Counted from the stretch's first letter, positions 8,163 to 17,237 are shown. The stretch is DNA of 51,652 bases from Candidatus Angelobacter sp. (GCA_025462835.1 JAOAPH010000078.1:1-51652); one strand, 5' to 3'. A program made the numbers and translations. Notes: generated by a model not told the origin, from the letters alone.

Positions 8163-9143
8163 CTAGTACAACGCCGCAGTTTGTGCGGGTACATACGACC
8201 GATAGCAAAGCACCTGCTCGTTGTCGATCGCATCCTTTGTCGGCAATGCGATCAGCTTGGTTCGCAATGACCATCCATCGAATGCCCCGGCGATATCGGC
8301 GCCTTTCTCCTGCGCTGCACTCGCCGGTCGCAATCTCGGATAGTAGTAATAGACTCTCGCGCCAGTTTCCGAATCCGCGACAAACAGTGCCGACCATTCC
8401 TGAAAGAACGAACCGCCTTCGCGATCGACAAATCCGATCACCTTCTGCACCGATGCATTCGACGCAGGCACGCCCGCCAGCAAAGGCTGCGCCAATTGCA
8501 ATGTGGATTGCGTTTTTGCTGCGACTCGCCCGATGTTGAACGTCACTCGACGAACGTAATTCGGATCAAACAACACGTCCGCGGCGTTCTTCACGAACGC
8601 TCCCGGAATGCCCGCGCCGATGTACCCCGTCTCTTGCGCGTAATCCACATCCACGGCTACCAGGTCACCTACGTTGAAACCAGTCACCGCTCCTAGTCCG
8701 ACGGAGAGCTCGCTCGCTGTCGACCCGGCCGAGACTGCAACTGGCAGGATTGCCGCGCCTCCAGAAGGCGCCGGACTCGCATTGCTTTGCTTGGAGAGCA
8801 GATTGATATGTTGCGACCCCGATGAGATCGCCATCTGCAACTTGCCCCACTCGCGGAAATCGAATCCCACGGTGGCCTGCGCTTTGGCGCGGAATTGTTG
8901 CTGCGCGGTTCCTCTAGCTCCCGAACGGACTGCTTCGATAGCAGTCCCTGCCACGCGCTCAAAGTTTGTGATCCCTCCCGAATCGATCCAAGGTTGCGGC
9001 GGAGTGTCTAACTCAAAGCTCCCACTCTGTGCGGCATCGAAGATACTCGGAGTCGTCGTGGCGCGATTCACTGGTGCGAAGTACGCCCTCATCCGGCGTG
9101 TCACCGGATGCATGGCGCCTCGTTGCGAATACAGGACACTCAT
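8163..9143 (-). CDS. Phage tail protein, tail-tube candidate
   Basis: A 326-residue protein with a beta-rich middle (FNVGDLVAVDVDY, YVRRVTFNIGRVA) and a C-terminal segment with a YYYYPRLRP motif. The start at 9143 follows GAGGTG and overlaps the upstream stop (TGATG), indicating translational coupling. Its position after the connector and tail-completion genes and before the baseplate-like gene suggests the major tail or tube protein. I infer this from gene order more than from a firm family match. Confidence 0.6.
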   Translation of the reverse strand: MSVLYSQRGAMHPVTRRMRAYFAPVNRATTTPSIFDAAQSGSFELDTPPQPWIDSGGITNFERVAGTAIEAVRSGARGTAQQQFRAKAQATVGFDFREWGKLQMAISSGSQHINLLSKQSNASPAPSGGAAILPVAVSAGSTASELSVGLGAVTGFNVGDLVAVDVDYAQETGYIGAGIPGAFVKNAADVLFDPNYVRRVTFNIGRVAAKTQSTLQLAQPLLAGVPASNASVQKVIGFVDREGGSFFQEWSALFVADSETGARVYYYYPRLRPASAAQEKGADIAGAFDGWSLRTKLIALPTKDAIDNEQVLCYRSYVPAQTAALY

Positions 9144-9640
9144 CAGAGATTCACCTCGGCAAAACTGAAAACATCCAGTTTCGCGGTTCGTATCAACCTG
9201 CGGCCGTCCTGGACGATCTCCCCCAGCACCGGCCTTGTCCAAAACACCGTCGCTCCAAGATCTTGCGCCGGTGATTGCGTGAAGTCCTTCAATGCCGACC
9301 TCGCTGGAATGGTTATGGACAGCAATTCGCGGTCCAGTGTCGCCAGCGCGCGACCGCGATCCTGACTACTCAGGTCATCGCTCCCCAGCGTCAGATAGAA
9401 GACTTCGCAGTTGATCTTGATGAGCGGTCTTTCTAGCCGCTCTGTGCCGGATGCAGCTGCCGACAGCCCCCAATGCAGATAGAACACATCTGCTTCTCGC
9501 GGCGCAGCAGCCGAAATCTCGTTCTCGATCACTAGGATCGCCGGACGGCTCACCCCCTGGATCGATACCGTACGTTGCGGGTTCAATGTCGCAAGTCGGT
9601 CGCGGATAGCAATGAAAAATGAATCCTTAATGTTCTGCAT
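9143..9640 (-). CDS. Phage tail-completion / neck protein candidate
   Basis: A 165-residue protein with an N-terminal helix (MQNIKDSFFIAIRDRLATL) followed by a beta-rich body. This resembles small tail terminator or completion proteins that cap the tail and join it to the head. It overlaps the next gene by one base (stop TGA and start ATG share an A) and lies two bases after the preceding connector gene. No signature residues were recognised; the call rests on size, fold impression and position. Confidence 0.55.
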   Translation of the reverse strand: MQNIKDSFFIAIRDRLATLNPQRTVSIQGVSRPAILVIENEISAAAPREADVFYLHWGLSAAASGTERLERPLIKINCEVFYLTLGSDDLSSQDRGRALATLDRELLSITIPARSALKDFTQSPAQDLGATVFWTRPVLGEIVQDGRRLIRTAKLDVFSFAEVNL

Positions 9641-9642
9641 GA

Positions 9643-10065
9643 TTACTCGCTCACCGATACGCGGTACAGGTATGGCACTCCGCCAAATTCATCCACTAAC
9701 ACGCTTTCCACCCGCAACAACTTCCCGGAATAAACGATCCCTAGCGCCGAATCGAAAAACTCTTCCGCGCTGTTCGCGTCATTTATTTCTTTTGCCTGTG
9801 CCAGGCTCGCGGCGGAGATCAGAAGCTCCAGTTTTTTCAAGCTGCCTTTGCTGTTGCGCGCATGACGGGCAACAACCGGTGAAAGCGCAATGTCTTCTGT
9901 CCCGCTCGCTGCAAGCCCCAACTGCGCCGCATCATTCGGTGTCGAAAGGCCAATCGGCACTCTCACCCAAACCGTGCATCCGCCTAGTGTGCGCAACAGT
10001 GCTTCCGCCGCCCGCACTGCTACCGATCCTCGCGATGTCTGTACCAGGTTCTGATCGCCTGCCAT
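9643..10065 (-). CDS. Phage head-tail adaptor candidate
   Basis: A 140-residue protein lying between the gp6-like connector and the tail-completion gene, the slot normally used by head-tail adaptor or stopper proteins. It contains a GGCTVWVRVPIG strand near residues 27-38 and a C-terminal YLYRVSVSE strand, with a lysine-rich loop. Its start codon overlaps the stop of the preceding reading frame (TAATG), so the two are translationally coupled. Assigned mainly by gene order. Confidence 0.55.
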   Translation of the reverse strand: MAGDQNLVQTSRGSVAVRAAEALLRTLGGCTVWVRVPIGLSTPNDAAQLGLAASGTEDIALSPVVARHARNSKGSLKKLELLISAASLAQAKEINDANSAEEFFDSALGIVYSGKLLRVESVLVDEFGGVPYLYRVSVSE

Positions 10066-10686
10066 TAGCCCATCCTCTGCGCCACATACGGCGCCAGCAT
10101 CTTCCGCACCGACGGATCCACCAGCGAATCCGCAAAATAGTCCAGCCTCATCGTGTCCAATCGGCCTACGCGCACGTTCAACGCAGGCGTGGCCTGGGCG
10201 TTTTTCACGATCTGCACGCAGGAGAACTTGACCTCGTCAGGAATTTCCGCGAGCCCCGCCGTGTAAGTGATCTCCACTTCTGTAAGTCAGACCCAGCGGA
10301 TTCGCCGGCAGCGTCAGCTCACCTGTGTTTGCGTCAAAATCAATTCCAGTAGGATCGATTGCCGCCCATGTACCCGGAAGCGAGAATGCGCGAGCCACGT
10401 CGTGGGTCATATCGCCCTGAAGTTCGCCGCGACGCGGCATCGCGTAACGTCCCTTCATGGCAACGATCGGGTTGGTCGCCGAAGCTAACGCGCAAAGCGG
10501 CAGGAAGGTCAGATGGACAACATTCCGATCGCGACTCACGCGTTGCCGCTCCACATACTGGATCACTGCTAATGACGCTCTCCGGCAATGCGCATCGATC
10601 AACACCGACGCTGCTCCCGCCCACGCTTCCGGCGTGCTCGTTTCTAATCCAAACTGTTCGTACTCTGAAGGCAACAAGTAATTCAT
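10065..10686 (-). pseudogene. gp6-like head-tail connector, split by a frameshift
   Basis: Two overlapping frames together make one connector of about 205 residues. The 5' part (10686 down to about 10275) begins MNYLLPSEYEQFG and runs to NPLGLTY, then drifts into a short nonsense tail ending at 10237. The 3' part resumes in the +1 frame as EVEITYTAGLAEIPDEVK and continues to YVAQRMG at 10065. The join reads smoothly if one A is skipped just after the TAC codon near 10275. This looks like a one-base insertion in an otherwise well-preserved gene. A GTG within the overlap could restart translation of the 3' part. Sequencing error or programmed +1 frameshifting cannot be excluded. Confidence 0.75.
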
Positions 10687-10719
10687 CTGGCTCCTGCTCG
10701 AAACGCTCGCAAAACAAAA

Positions 10720-10757
10720 CAGGCCGCCGCCATCGATTGACGGCTTGACGGCGGCCC
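10720..10757 (-). terminator. Rho-independent terminator after the major capsid gene
   Basis: An 8-bp stem (10722-10729 with 10749-10756, GGCCGCCG/CGGCGGCC) lies 17 bases past the capsid stop. On the minus strand it is followed by TGTTTTGTTTTG. It would end or weaken transcription between the capsid and connector genes. Confidence 0.65.
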
Positions 10758-10772
10758 GCAGTTTTCCATCAA

Positions 10773-11744
10773 CTACCGGTCGACATTCACCTTGAAATGC
10801 GCATAGCTCGCGCCCTTCACGACCACGCCGCCGAACTTCACCACCACGTGCTGGTTGGCCAGAGATCCCGAGAGTCCCAGTTGGAACACTCGCGGATTCG
10901 GATCAGTCAGCCAGTGGTACTCGATCATCTCTTCGGAAACGATGTACGCCGGCAATACCGCTGTCCCGCTTGCCGGAGTGCCCGTGTACCCCAGCGTCCA
11001 TTCGGGGATGAGCGGCAGATCTCCAGCCTGTGTCGAGAGCGTTTTCACGCGAATGCCGCCCGCGACTTCCGTCGTCGAAAGCACCACATTGAATGCGGCT
11101 TTCAACTCGCGGTCGATTAAGTCGAGCAACACTGGGTTTGCATAGATCGCAGACGGACGGACTTCAAATGAAGTATTCGCCACCATCTGTGCAATCGTGC
11201 TCTTCAGCCCGTCGACAATGCTCTGCCCCACTCCGATTGTCGCCAGGTTGCCGCCATCGTTGATCTGTACAGCTGCGCCGTAGTATTGGTTTGTTGTCGG
11301 CGTGCTCAGTGACGTGTCATTGCCATTCCACAATGCCTTGTCATGTGTGCGCAAAAGTCCTTCCACTGCATCGGTGAGATCTTTCGCTTGCAAGTAGGCG
11401 AACTGGCTCTGCTGCGCGCCCACTTCAAGGTCGAACATGGAGTAGTTGATCTGCGACACCATCGCCTTCAACGGGACGCTGCGCTCCACGCGAGATGGCG
11501 AAGCCACTGCCGGCGAGATGTTTCGCGGATCAACGAACGCGCTCGACGCTGAAAGTGACGCAATGTCCGTCTGCTCGAAAAATCTTGATGGATGCCCAGT
11601 TGCAGGCGACTGCTTGATGCGCTGCCCGAAGATTCCCCGGCGACGCACCAGGTCCGTGATCTCTGTTTGGTAACGACTTACCTCCACCGCGCCTGGTCCC
11701 ATGAAGTCTGCGGCAGCGGCAAGGTCAATGAATTGTGCTGTCAT
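10773..11744 (-). CDS. Phage major capsid protein
   Basis: A 323-residue protein in the position and size range of an HK97-fold major capsid protein. An N-terminal helical arm ([17 protein letters not shown]) is followed by an alternating helix and strand body with [19 protein letters not shown]. The C-terminal strand region ([21 protein letters not shown]) resembles the P-domain end of this fold. AAAGGA precedes the ATG by five bases. The gene has its own terminator downstream. It is cut off from the portal and protease genes by the oppositely oriented purEK operon, so it must use a promoter in the 171 bases shared with purE. Confidence 0.75.
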   Translation of the reverse strand: MTAQFIDLAAAADFMGPGAVEVSRYQTEITDLVRRRGIFGQRIKQSPATGHPSRFFEQTDIASLSASSAFVDPRNISPAVASPSRVERSVPLKAMVSQINYSMFDLEVGAQQSQFAYLQAKDLTDAVEGLLRTHDKALWNGNDTSLSTPTTNQYYGAAVQINDGGNLATIGVGQSIVDGLKSTIAQMVANTSFEVRPSAIYANPVLLDLIDRELKAAFNVVLSTTEVAGGIRVKTLSTQAGDLPLIPEWTLGYTGTPASGTAVLPAYIVSEEMIEYHWLTDPNPRVFQLGLSGSLANQHVVVKFGGVVVKGASYAHFKVNVDR

Positions 11745-11915
11745 CTTTTTCCTTTCGAATTACAACTGTTTGCTGCCGTGAGCTCCGCTCCTAGGCAGAT
11801 CTTTCTTCCCCCAGCCTGCGTTCCTCGCCTATCGCTAGGTCAGGCCCGGCAATCTGTTGGTAGAATCGTTTGTTCAGAAACCCGCGTGCAGTCACGCGAC
11901 GAAACGTGGAGTGCA

Positions 11916-12428
11916 ATGCAGAAGAAAAAGCGTGCGACACCAGGAAAGACTCCGCTCGTCGGCGTGATCATGGGCAGCAAGAGCGACTACGAGCATCTAC
12001 AGCCCGCCGTCGAGCTTCTCCGCGAATTCAATGTTCCCTTTGAATCGAAGGTCGTCTCCGCCCATCGCACTCCTGACTGGATGTTCAAATACGCTGAGAC
12101 CGCCGAATCGCGCGGACTCCAGGTCATCATCGCCGCCGCCGGAGGCGCCGCTCACTTGCCCGGCATGGTCGCCGCTAAGACGATGCTCCCTGTCCTCGGC
12201 GTTCCGATCCCGGCGACCCAATTGACCGGACTCGATTCACTTCTCTCCATCGTGCAAATGCCCAAAGGTGTTCCCGTCGGCACGCTCGCCATCGGCAAGC
12301 CCGGCGCCGCAAACGCTGCTCTTCTCGCCGCTTCAATCCTCGCCCTACACAATCCTGCCTTGCGTCAGCGTCTCAAGGCCTGGCGCAGCGCCCGCCAACA
12401 GGAAGTCCTCAAGCAGGAGCTTCCGTAA
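11916..12428 (+). CDS. purE: 5-(carboxyamino)imidazole ribonucleotide mutase
   Basis: A 170-residue class I PurE that converts N5-CAIR to CAIR in de novo purine synthesis. Family motifs are GVIMGSKSD (residues 16-24), the SAHRTP loop (48-53) and [12 protein letters not shown]. The ATG at 11916 follows GTGGAG; the frame is open upstream but without similarity. The stop overlaps the purK start by one base, so the two are coupled. Presence of both PurE and PurK indicates the two-step bacterial route. The operon runs against the phage-like genes on both sides. Confidence 0.95.
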   Translation: MQKKKRATPGKTPLVGVIMGSKSDYEHLQPAVELLREFNVPFESKVVSAHRTPDWMFKYAETAESRGLQVIIAAAGGAAHLPGMVAAKTMLPVLGVPIPATQLTGLDSLLSIVQMPKGVPVGTLAIGKPGAANAALLAASILALHNPALRQRLKAWRSARQQEVLKQELP

Positions 12429-13585
12429 TGTCGGGTTCGACTTCAAAGAACGTGATCCTTCCCGGCAGCACCATCGGCATCCTTGGTGGAGGACAACTCG
12501 GCCGCATGACCGCTATGGCCGCTCGTTCCCTCGGATACCGCGTCCAGGTCTTGGATCCCGATCCTTCATGCCCCGCGCGCTTCGTCGTTGATAGCTGCTT
12601 TGCCGCGCCTCTCGACGACGCCGAAGCCGCCGCCGATCTCGCCCGCGGTTGCGACGTCGTCACCATCGAGATCGAAAAGGTCGGCCTCGCCGCCATGCGC
12701 GCCGCCGCCGAACATGCTCCCGTTCGCCCCGACGCCCGCGTGCTTGAGATCATCCAGCACCGCGCTCGCCAAAAAGAATGGCTTTCGAAGCGAGGTTTTC
12801 CCCTAGGCCCGTACCGAGTCGTGAACACCGCCGCCGAACTCGAACGAGCTGCCGCAGAGATCGCGCAAGGCGGTGACTGCTTCCTCAAAGCCGCCGAAGG
12901 CGGATATGACGGACGCGGCCAGGCCGTGCTTCACAGCCCCACCGACGCGCACAAAGCCTGGCTATATCTCGGCGCGGAAGTTTGTGTCGTCGAAAAAGCA
13001 GTTGAAATCGCCCAAGAGATTTCAGTGCTCGCCGCTCGCAATCCCAACGGAGAAATATCCGTCTACTCCCCAGCGCTCAATCATCACGAGAAGCGCATTC
13101 TCGATTGGTCCGTCATTCCCGCCCCCATCCCGCACGCGCTCGCGGAACAGGCCACCAGCATCGCCAAGCAGATCGCCGAGGCGTTGAACATTGTGGGTCT
13201 CGTCACCGTCGAGATGTTTGTGCAGAAAAATGGCGAGCTCTTTATCAATGAGCTCGCCCCCCGTCCCCACAACAGTTATCACTCCAGCGAACGCGCTTGC
13301 GCTACTAGCCAATTCGAACAAGCCGTCCGCGCGGTCTGCAATCTTCCGTTGGGTTCAGTCGAAATCCTGAAACCGGCCGCCATCATCAACTTGCTTGGCG
13401 ATGTCTGGCTCAAGCATCAGCATCCTAAATTCGACGCCGCCCTCTCAGTTCCCGGCGTTCGCCTTCACCTCTACGAGAAACAAATTCCCAAGCCCGGCAG
13501 AAAAATGGGACACCTCTCCGCCGTCGCGGACACCCCTGAAGAAGCAGTCGCCCGCGTCCAACACGCGAAATCCCTGCTCGATTGA
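12428..13585 (+). CDS. purK: 5-(carboxyamino)imidazole ribonucleotide synthase
   Basis: A 385-residue ATP-grasp enzyme that carboxylates AIR with bicarbonate and ATP to give N5-CAIR, the substrate of PurE. The N-terminal GILGGGQLGRM motif (residues 18-28), the ATP-grasp lysine region FLKAAEGGYDGRG and the metal-binding stretch FINELAPRPHNSYH are all present. Full length. It overlaps purE by one base. Downstream lies a 315-base gap filled with hairpin repeats rather than a classic terminator. Confidence 0.95.
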   Translation: MSGSTSKNVILPGSTIGILGGGQLGRMTAMAARSLGYRVQVLDPDPSCPARFVVDSCFAAPLDDAEAAADLARGCDVVTIEIEKVGLAAMRAAAEHAPVRPDARVLEIIQHRARQKEWLSKRGFPLGPYRVVNTAAELERAAAEIAQGGDCFLKAAEGGYDGRGQAVLHSPTDAHKAWLYLGAEVCVVEKAVEIAQEISVLAARNPNGEISVYSPALNHHEKRILDWSVIPAPIPHALAEQATSIAKQIAEALNIVGLVTVEMFVQKNGELFINELAPRPHNSYHSSERACATSQFEQAVRAVCNLPLGSVEILKPAAIINLLGDVWLKHQHPKFDAALSVPGVRLHLYEKQIPKPGRKMGHLSAVADTPEEAVARVQHAKSLLD

Positions 13586-13900
13586 TGACATAGCGCCGGC
13601 GTCTCGCCGGCTGTCGCTAGGGCGTCCCGCCCTAGCACGGGTGCCCCACCGCAGCCTGCCTTGAGCGAAGTCGAATGGGCGCAGCTAACGTGGGGATTTC
13701 TCGCGACCAGCGACCATCGCTTTCGACGAAGTACACCGCTCTGGGTGGCGCAGGCCTTTAGGCCTGCATCAAACGCCCAAGTAGTAGCCGGCTTTAGCCG
13801 CTGAGGAACTCGCCAACGCATCCACTCAATTTCCGAAGAAGTCCCAAATACACCCTGTCGTTTTCCTCTGTGTCTCTGTGCCTCTGTGGTGAAAGCGCTT
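13586..13900. repeat. Cluster of REP-like hairpins between purK and the phage protease gene
   Basis: No gene seen. Four compact palindromes follow one another: GCCGGCG/CGCCGGC (near 13593-13609), GCTAGGGCG/CGCCCTAGC with a 3-base loop (near 13615-13635), GCAGGCC/GGCCTGC (near 13750-13767) and GCCGGCTTTAGCCGC (near 13788-13802). At 13864-13895 there is a CTCTGTG-type microrepeat with a GGTGAAAGCGCTTTTAC tail. These resemble dispersed repeats of Acidobacteriota and may mark the junction where purEK and phage genes were joined. Confidence 0.7.
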
Positions 13901-14905
13901 TTACCCGATCAACCCCGCCTTCGCCATCTGCGCCTTCACCGCAATCCTCTGCTCGATGCTCAGCGGCGACATCGCCGCATCCAGTGCCGCAGCATCCATC
14001 GCATCTCCCACTTCGACACCACTCTTAGCCAGCAGCGCCGTCACGATCGGCGGCAGCGTCTTGCGCGCGCTTTGGGAGCGGGTTCCAGCGCTGATCTGTT
14101 CCTTCAACTCTGAGTTCGCCGATTCCAACTCCGCCACTCGGGCCCGCAGCGTCGCCGATTCGGGCTGCTCATCTTCCACCGCCGCCACGATGCGCTCGAC
14201 CTTCGCGCTTAAGTCTTCGTGCTGCGCATTCAATCGTGCGATGCTCTCGCTCAATGCTTCCGCTGCGCTAGCCATTCTCTGCGTCACCGTCAAAAGTTCC
14301 TGGTTGTGGTCCATTGCTGATTGCTCTCCTATAGCTTTCTTCTTGCTCATGGCTCCCTCTGCTTCAACTTCGATCCACGTTTTCCCGTATGCCGCTTTTC
14401 CCCGCAACAAGATTGCCGCGCCGGTAAAAGTCACTTCATCCAGCATCCACACCGGACTGCGCACATCCCGCACTCTTGCGTCGGCCAATTCGTAAGACAT
14501 TCCCAGGCGTCCACGCTTTCCGCGCATCTCCTTTACTAGCTCGGGGAAATCCCGCCCGAAGATATATCCCGATACCGCCAGCTCACTGCCTTCGATCTCC
14601 GCGCTCGTGATGATGCCTACCTTTCGCCGCGCGTCATGTCCATCGAGCGCCGGCGTGTGATCCAGCGCCATCCCGATCAGCGACGGCAACGCATGCTCCG
14701 CCGCTGACCGCGTCAGCACCACTCGATGTCCTCGCGCTCCCGCCGGCGGCCGATCACTGCTCAGATCAACAGTCGACAACACTCCGCGAAACGGCACCCT
14801 GTTCGGATGAGCAACATGACGGCCTCTCACCTGCGGCATCTCCACCGACAACGCCTCAATTTCCAATTTGCTCTCCTGATATTCCGACCATCCCCCGATT
14901 CGCAC
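13901..14905 (-). CDS. Phage prohead protease fused to a scaffold domain
   Basis: A 334-residue protein. Residues 1-180 resemble phage head maturation proteases, with a histidine in ALDHTPALDGHD and the RLGMSYEL segment that often precedes the catalytic serine region. Residues 200-290 are a long coiled coil (MASAAEALSESIARL, LRARVAELESANSEL) typical of scaffolding proteins. The C-terminal 40 residues are compact and may bind the capsid. A strong internal ribosome-binding site, GGAGAG nine bases before an in-frame ATG at 14314 (M198), suggests separate production of the scaffold alone, as for lambda Nu3. It follows the portal gene in standard phage order. Confidence 0.7.
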   Translation of the reverse strand: MRIGGWSEYQESKLEIEALSVEMPQVRGRHVAHPNRVPFRGVLSTVDLSSDRPPAGARGHRVVLTRSAAEHALPSLIGMALDHTPALDGHDARRKVGIITSAEIEGSELAVSGYIFGRDFPELVKEMRGKRGRLGMSYELADARVRDVRSPVWMLDEVTFTGAAILLRGKAAYGKTWIEVEAEGAMSKKKAIGEQSAMDHNQELLTVTQRMASAAEALSESIARLNAQHEDLSAKVERIVAAVEDEQPESATLRARVAELESANSELKEQISAGTRSQSARKTLPPIVTALLAKSGVEVGDAMDAAALDAAMSPLSIEQRIAVKAQMAKAGLIG

Positions 14906-15030
14906 GGGTGCCCGTCCTAGCTTGCTAGGGCGGGGGTTTTACAGCCCGAAGGGCGAATGAAAGTAGCCTGGCACGTCAGTGCCGGGTTAGCGTCCTAAAT
15001 GAACCCGAGTCCCGCCAGGGACGACTGACC
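14906..15030. repeat. Palindromic repeat patch between portal and protease genes
   Basis: Contains CACGGGTGCCC and CCTAGC/GCTAGGGCGG segments that also occur at 13615-13650 after purK, plus a second repeat around AGTAGCCTGGCACGTCAGTGCC. Two related repeat patches therefore lie on either side of the protease gene. Confidence 0.6.
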
Positions 15031-16284
15031 TCACGCTTTCACTTCTGGCAATCCCCGCATCCTTCGCACTTCATTCACGCTGAGCACACCGTTGCGCAAC
15101 AGGATCTCCTGAATTTCCGCCTCTTCCCTCTCATCGCGCGCATCCACATCGGTGAATACAAATTCCAGATCATGCCATCCAAGCTTCTTGCCAATGGCAT
15201 CGCGTGTAATGTGTTCGGCAAAGAGCCGCGCCGTCGGCACAATGGCGTTACGGAACGCCAACTGTCCGGCGATGTCCGCCGTCGAACGGTTCACATCATG
15301 CTCAATGCCCAACGAGAACGCCGGAAGATCGAATGCATCGGCGATGATCCTCAGCAAAAACTCCTGCCATCCCAGTCGCAGGTCGGCATCAGTCCCGCCA
15401 GCAAACCGCAGCACCTCCGGCTTTTTTTCGACGGAAAGGATCGGCACTCGCCCGGTCCCCTCGATATCGTCCTGCCACCACCGGATCAATCGCTCGTGGT
15501 GCGTCGGCGTCAGGTCCTGCAACCACAGCGCATACTGCACCACCGAATTGCTCGCCAGTCGTGCCGCATAACGATTCGCGCCCAGAAACGCATTGATCGT
15601 CTCGAATGCCACTTCCAGTCTGCCCAATCCGAATGGAGTGTGCGTCCTCGGATTCAACCGGATGTACATCAGTTCATCGTCGTTCAGCACAATGGCCGCA
15701 TCTTTTCCGACCCGCCCCGTCGCCTGCGCATATCGCGGCGAATCCGGACGTCCATCCCAATCCCCGCGCATTCGGATAGTGGCTCCATCCACCGGCCAGA
15801 GATCCAGGGGCCGCGCATCATCTCCCGAATGTTGAACCTCGACCGCGCCGAATCCGCCGACGATCACGTCCTCCAACACCTGCTCCGCCAGCGAACGGAA
15901 GCTGTCATCGTTGTTCGGCGAATCCAGGTTGTCGGTTAGGATCTGCACCCGATTTATCCCATCAGGAACATCCGCAAGTGCTCGCCCATTCTTCGGCTGC
16001 ACCCGCCAGCGCATCCCCGCGATCCTGTCTTTGATCGTGTTGATTGCCTTCCGCGCCACCGGAGTCTCCGCAAATTTCCGCAGGTTCGCCGGCGTAGGCT
16101 TCGGCAATGCATCCGCGCGTGGTGTATATGTGAGTGCCGACGGCAACGCAACCGTCCTCCGCTTCTGCTCCACTACGCCCGCGCTTCTCGATCGCGAAGC
16201 CCTGATCGCGTCAATAAAAAAGGCAGGCACCTTTGTGCCTCCCACACGGCGCAATGCACCGCGTACAGCCTCTTTAATTGTCAT
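15031..16284 (-). CDS. Phage portal protein
   Basis: A 417-residue HK97-type portal, the dodecameric ring through which DNA enters the capsid. Recognisable features are the RKAINTIKDRIAGMRWRV segment near residue 80, the ELMYIRLNPRTHTPFGLGRLE motif in the middle, and the FRNAIVPTARLFAEHITRD helix. The C-terminal end has ILLRNGVLSVNEVRRMRGLP, common to the family. The gene starts after a 79-base gap that contains a GACTACT microrepeat separating it from the DUF3037 gene. Full length and apparently intact. Confidence 0.85.
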   Translation of the reverse strand: MTIKEAVRGALRRVGGTKVPAFFIDAIRASRSRSAGVVEQKRRTVALPSALTYTPRADALPKPTPANLRKFAETPVARKAINTIKDRIAGMRWRVQPKNGRALADVPDGINRVQILTDNLDSPNNDDSFRSLAEQVLEDVIVGGFGAVEVQHSGDDARPLDLWPVDGATIRMRGDWDGRPDSPRYAQATGRVGKDAAIVLNDDELMYIRLNPRTHTPFGLGRLEVAFETINAFLGANRYAARLASNSVVQYALWLQDLTPTHHERLIRWWQDDIEGTGRVPILSVEKKPEVLRFAGGTDADLRLGWQEFLLRIIADAFDLPAFSLGIEHDVNRSTADIAGQLAFRNAIVPTARLFAEHITRDAIGKKLGWHDLEFVFTDVDARDEREEAEIQEILLRNGVLSVNEVRRMRGLPEVKA

Positions 16285-16332
16285 AAGATTGCTTTATTGT
16301 CCTTGAAGGACTACCAAAGTTCTGGTTTTCCC

Positions 16333-16360
16333 GACTACTGACTACTTGCTACTGACTACT
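16333..16360 (+). repeat. GACTACT microrepeat array
   Basis: A degenerate array of GACTACT/GCTACT units between the DUF3037 stop and the portal start. The same type of array occurs at 34560-34590 beside the TonB-receptor terminator. Confidence 0.7.
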
Positions 16361-16363
16361 TCC

Positions 16364-17185
16364 TTACACTCTCATTTCCCGCCGCGCCGTCTCTGCGATC
16401 TTAGCCATCTCGGCAACGCTCGCCGTCTTTATCAAACTCTTCTCCAGGGTTTCCATCGCGAAACCGACCTGCTCATCGGACTTATCCAGCTTGTCTTCCA
16501 GGATCGCCGTCAACTCCGCCTTGGCGTTTTCTTTCCGCAGGATTCCCTCTTGCAATCGCGGATAGCTATACGCCAGCACCTTCGCGGAATCCACATCCGT
16601 CGCCAGCGACACAGCATGAAACAGCCGCACCACCCCATTCGGCTTATATCCACAATCGATTTTCAAGGGATCGCCAGTCTCCGTGTACTTTGCCACGGAA
16701 ACTTTCTTCCACATCAGGTCCCAAACTCCCGCCTCTTCGAACGCCGCCTTCATCCGCCCGGCGATTCTCGTCCTCGCGCCCGCATCTCGGCCATGTTTTT
16801 CTCTGCGGCTCGATTCCAAATACAACTTGGCCAGGCTCTCAATCTCTACCTGCGGACTCTCCGTCAAACATGCCTTTGTGCCCGACACCTGTACTAGGTT
16901 CGAAAACGAATCATCCAGCTTCTTTAGGATGCTCTCGCGTTTCCCTTCCCCCGACGCAGCAAGCTGCATGCGAATCTCCGCCTCCATCGCTTCCAGCATC
17001 TCGATGTCCGCGGCCGGGTCCACACATCGCACTCGCGACCAATCTCTTGTGAATCGCAGGTCTGCATAGCGGGACTCATTCGCGCCCGGCCCCATCAGCA
17101 CCACGCCGATGTTGACGAACTCGTCCTTCACCGCGTCCGGAACATATCGCAGCAGGAAGAACTCGCATTGTTTCAACTCAGCCAT
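16364..17185 (-). CDS. DUF3037 protein, partner of the HipA-like kinase
   Basis: A 273-residue protein matching the DUF3037 type: N-terminal CEFFLLRYVPDAVKDEFVNIGVVL (residues 7-30), then DLRFTRDWSRVRC, and a long helical C-terminus. The biochemical role is unknown. DUF3037 genes typically lie next to HipA-like kinase genes, as here, where the kinase is 45 bases upstream on the same strand. The pair sits between the large terminase and portal genes, where phage genomes carry accessory morons. A role in host takeover, addiction or defence against other phages is plausible but inferred. Confidence 0.8.
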   Translation of the reverse strand: MAELKQCEFFLLRYVPDAVKDEFVNIGVVLMGPGANESRYADLRFTRDWSRVRCVDPAADIEMLEAMEAEIRMQLAASGEGKRESILKKLDDSFSNLVQVSGTKACLTESPQVEIESLAKLYLESSRREKHGRDAGARTRIAGRMKAAFEEAGVWDLMWKKVSVAKYTETGDPLKIDCGYKPNGVVRLFHAVSLATDVDSAKVLAYSYPRLQEGILRKENAKAELTAILEDKLDKSDEQVGFAMETLEKSLIKTASVAEMAKIAETARREMRV

Positions 17186-17196
17186 TCATCTCCCAA

Positions 17197-17237
17197 TCAC
17201 ATCAATGTCACATCCCCGGTCACATCAATGTCACATC
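17197..17237. repeat. Two 18-base direct repeats between kinase and DUF3037 genes
   Basis: TCACATCAATGTCACATC occurs at 17197-17214 and again at 17220-17237 (23-base period). The second copy contains the kinase stop codon. Either a small tandem duplication or an operator for autoregulation of the pair. Confidence 0.75.
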
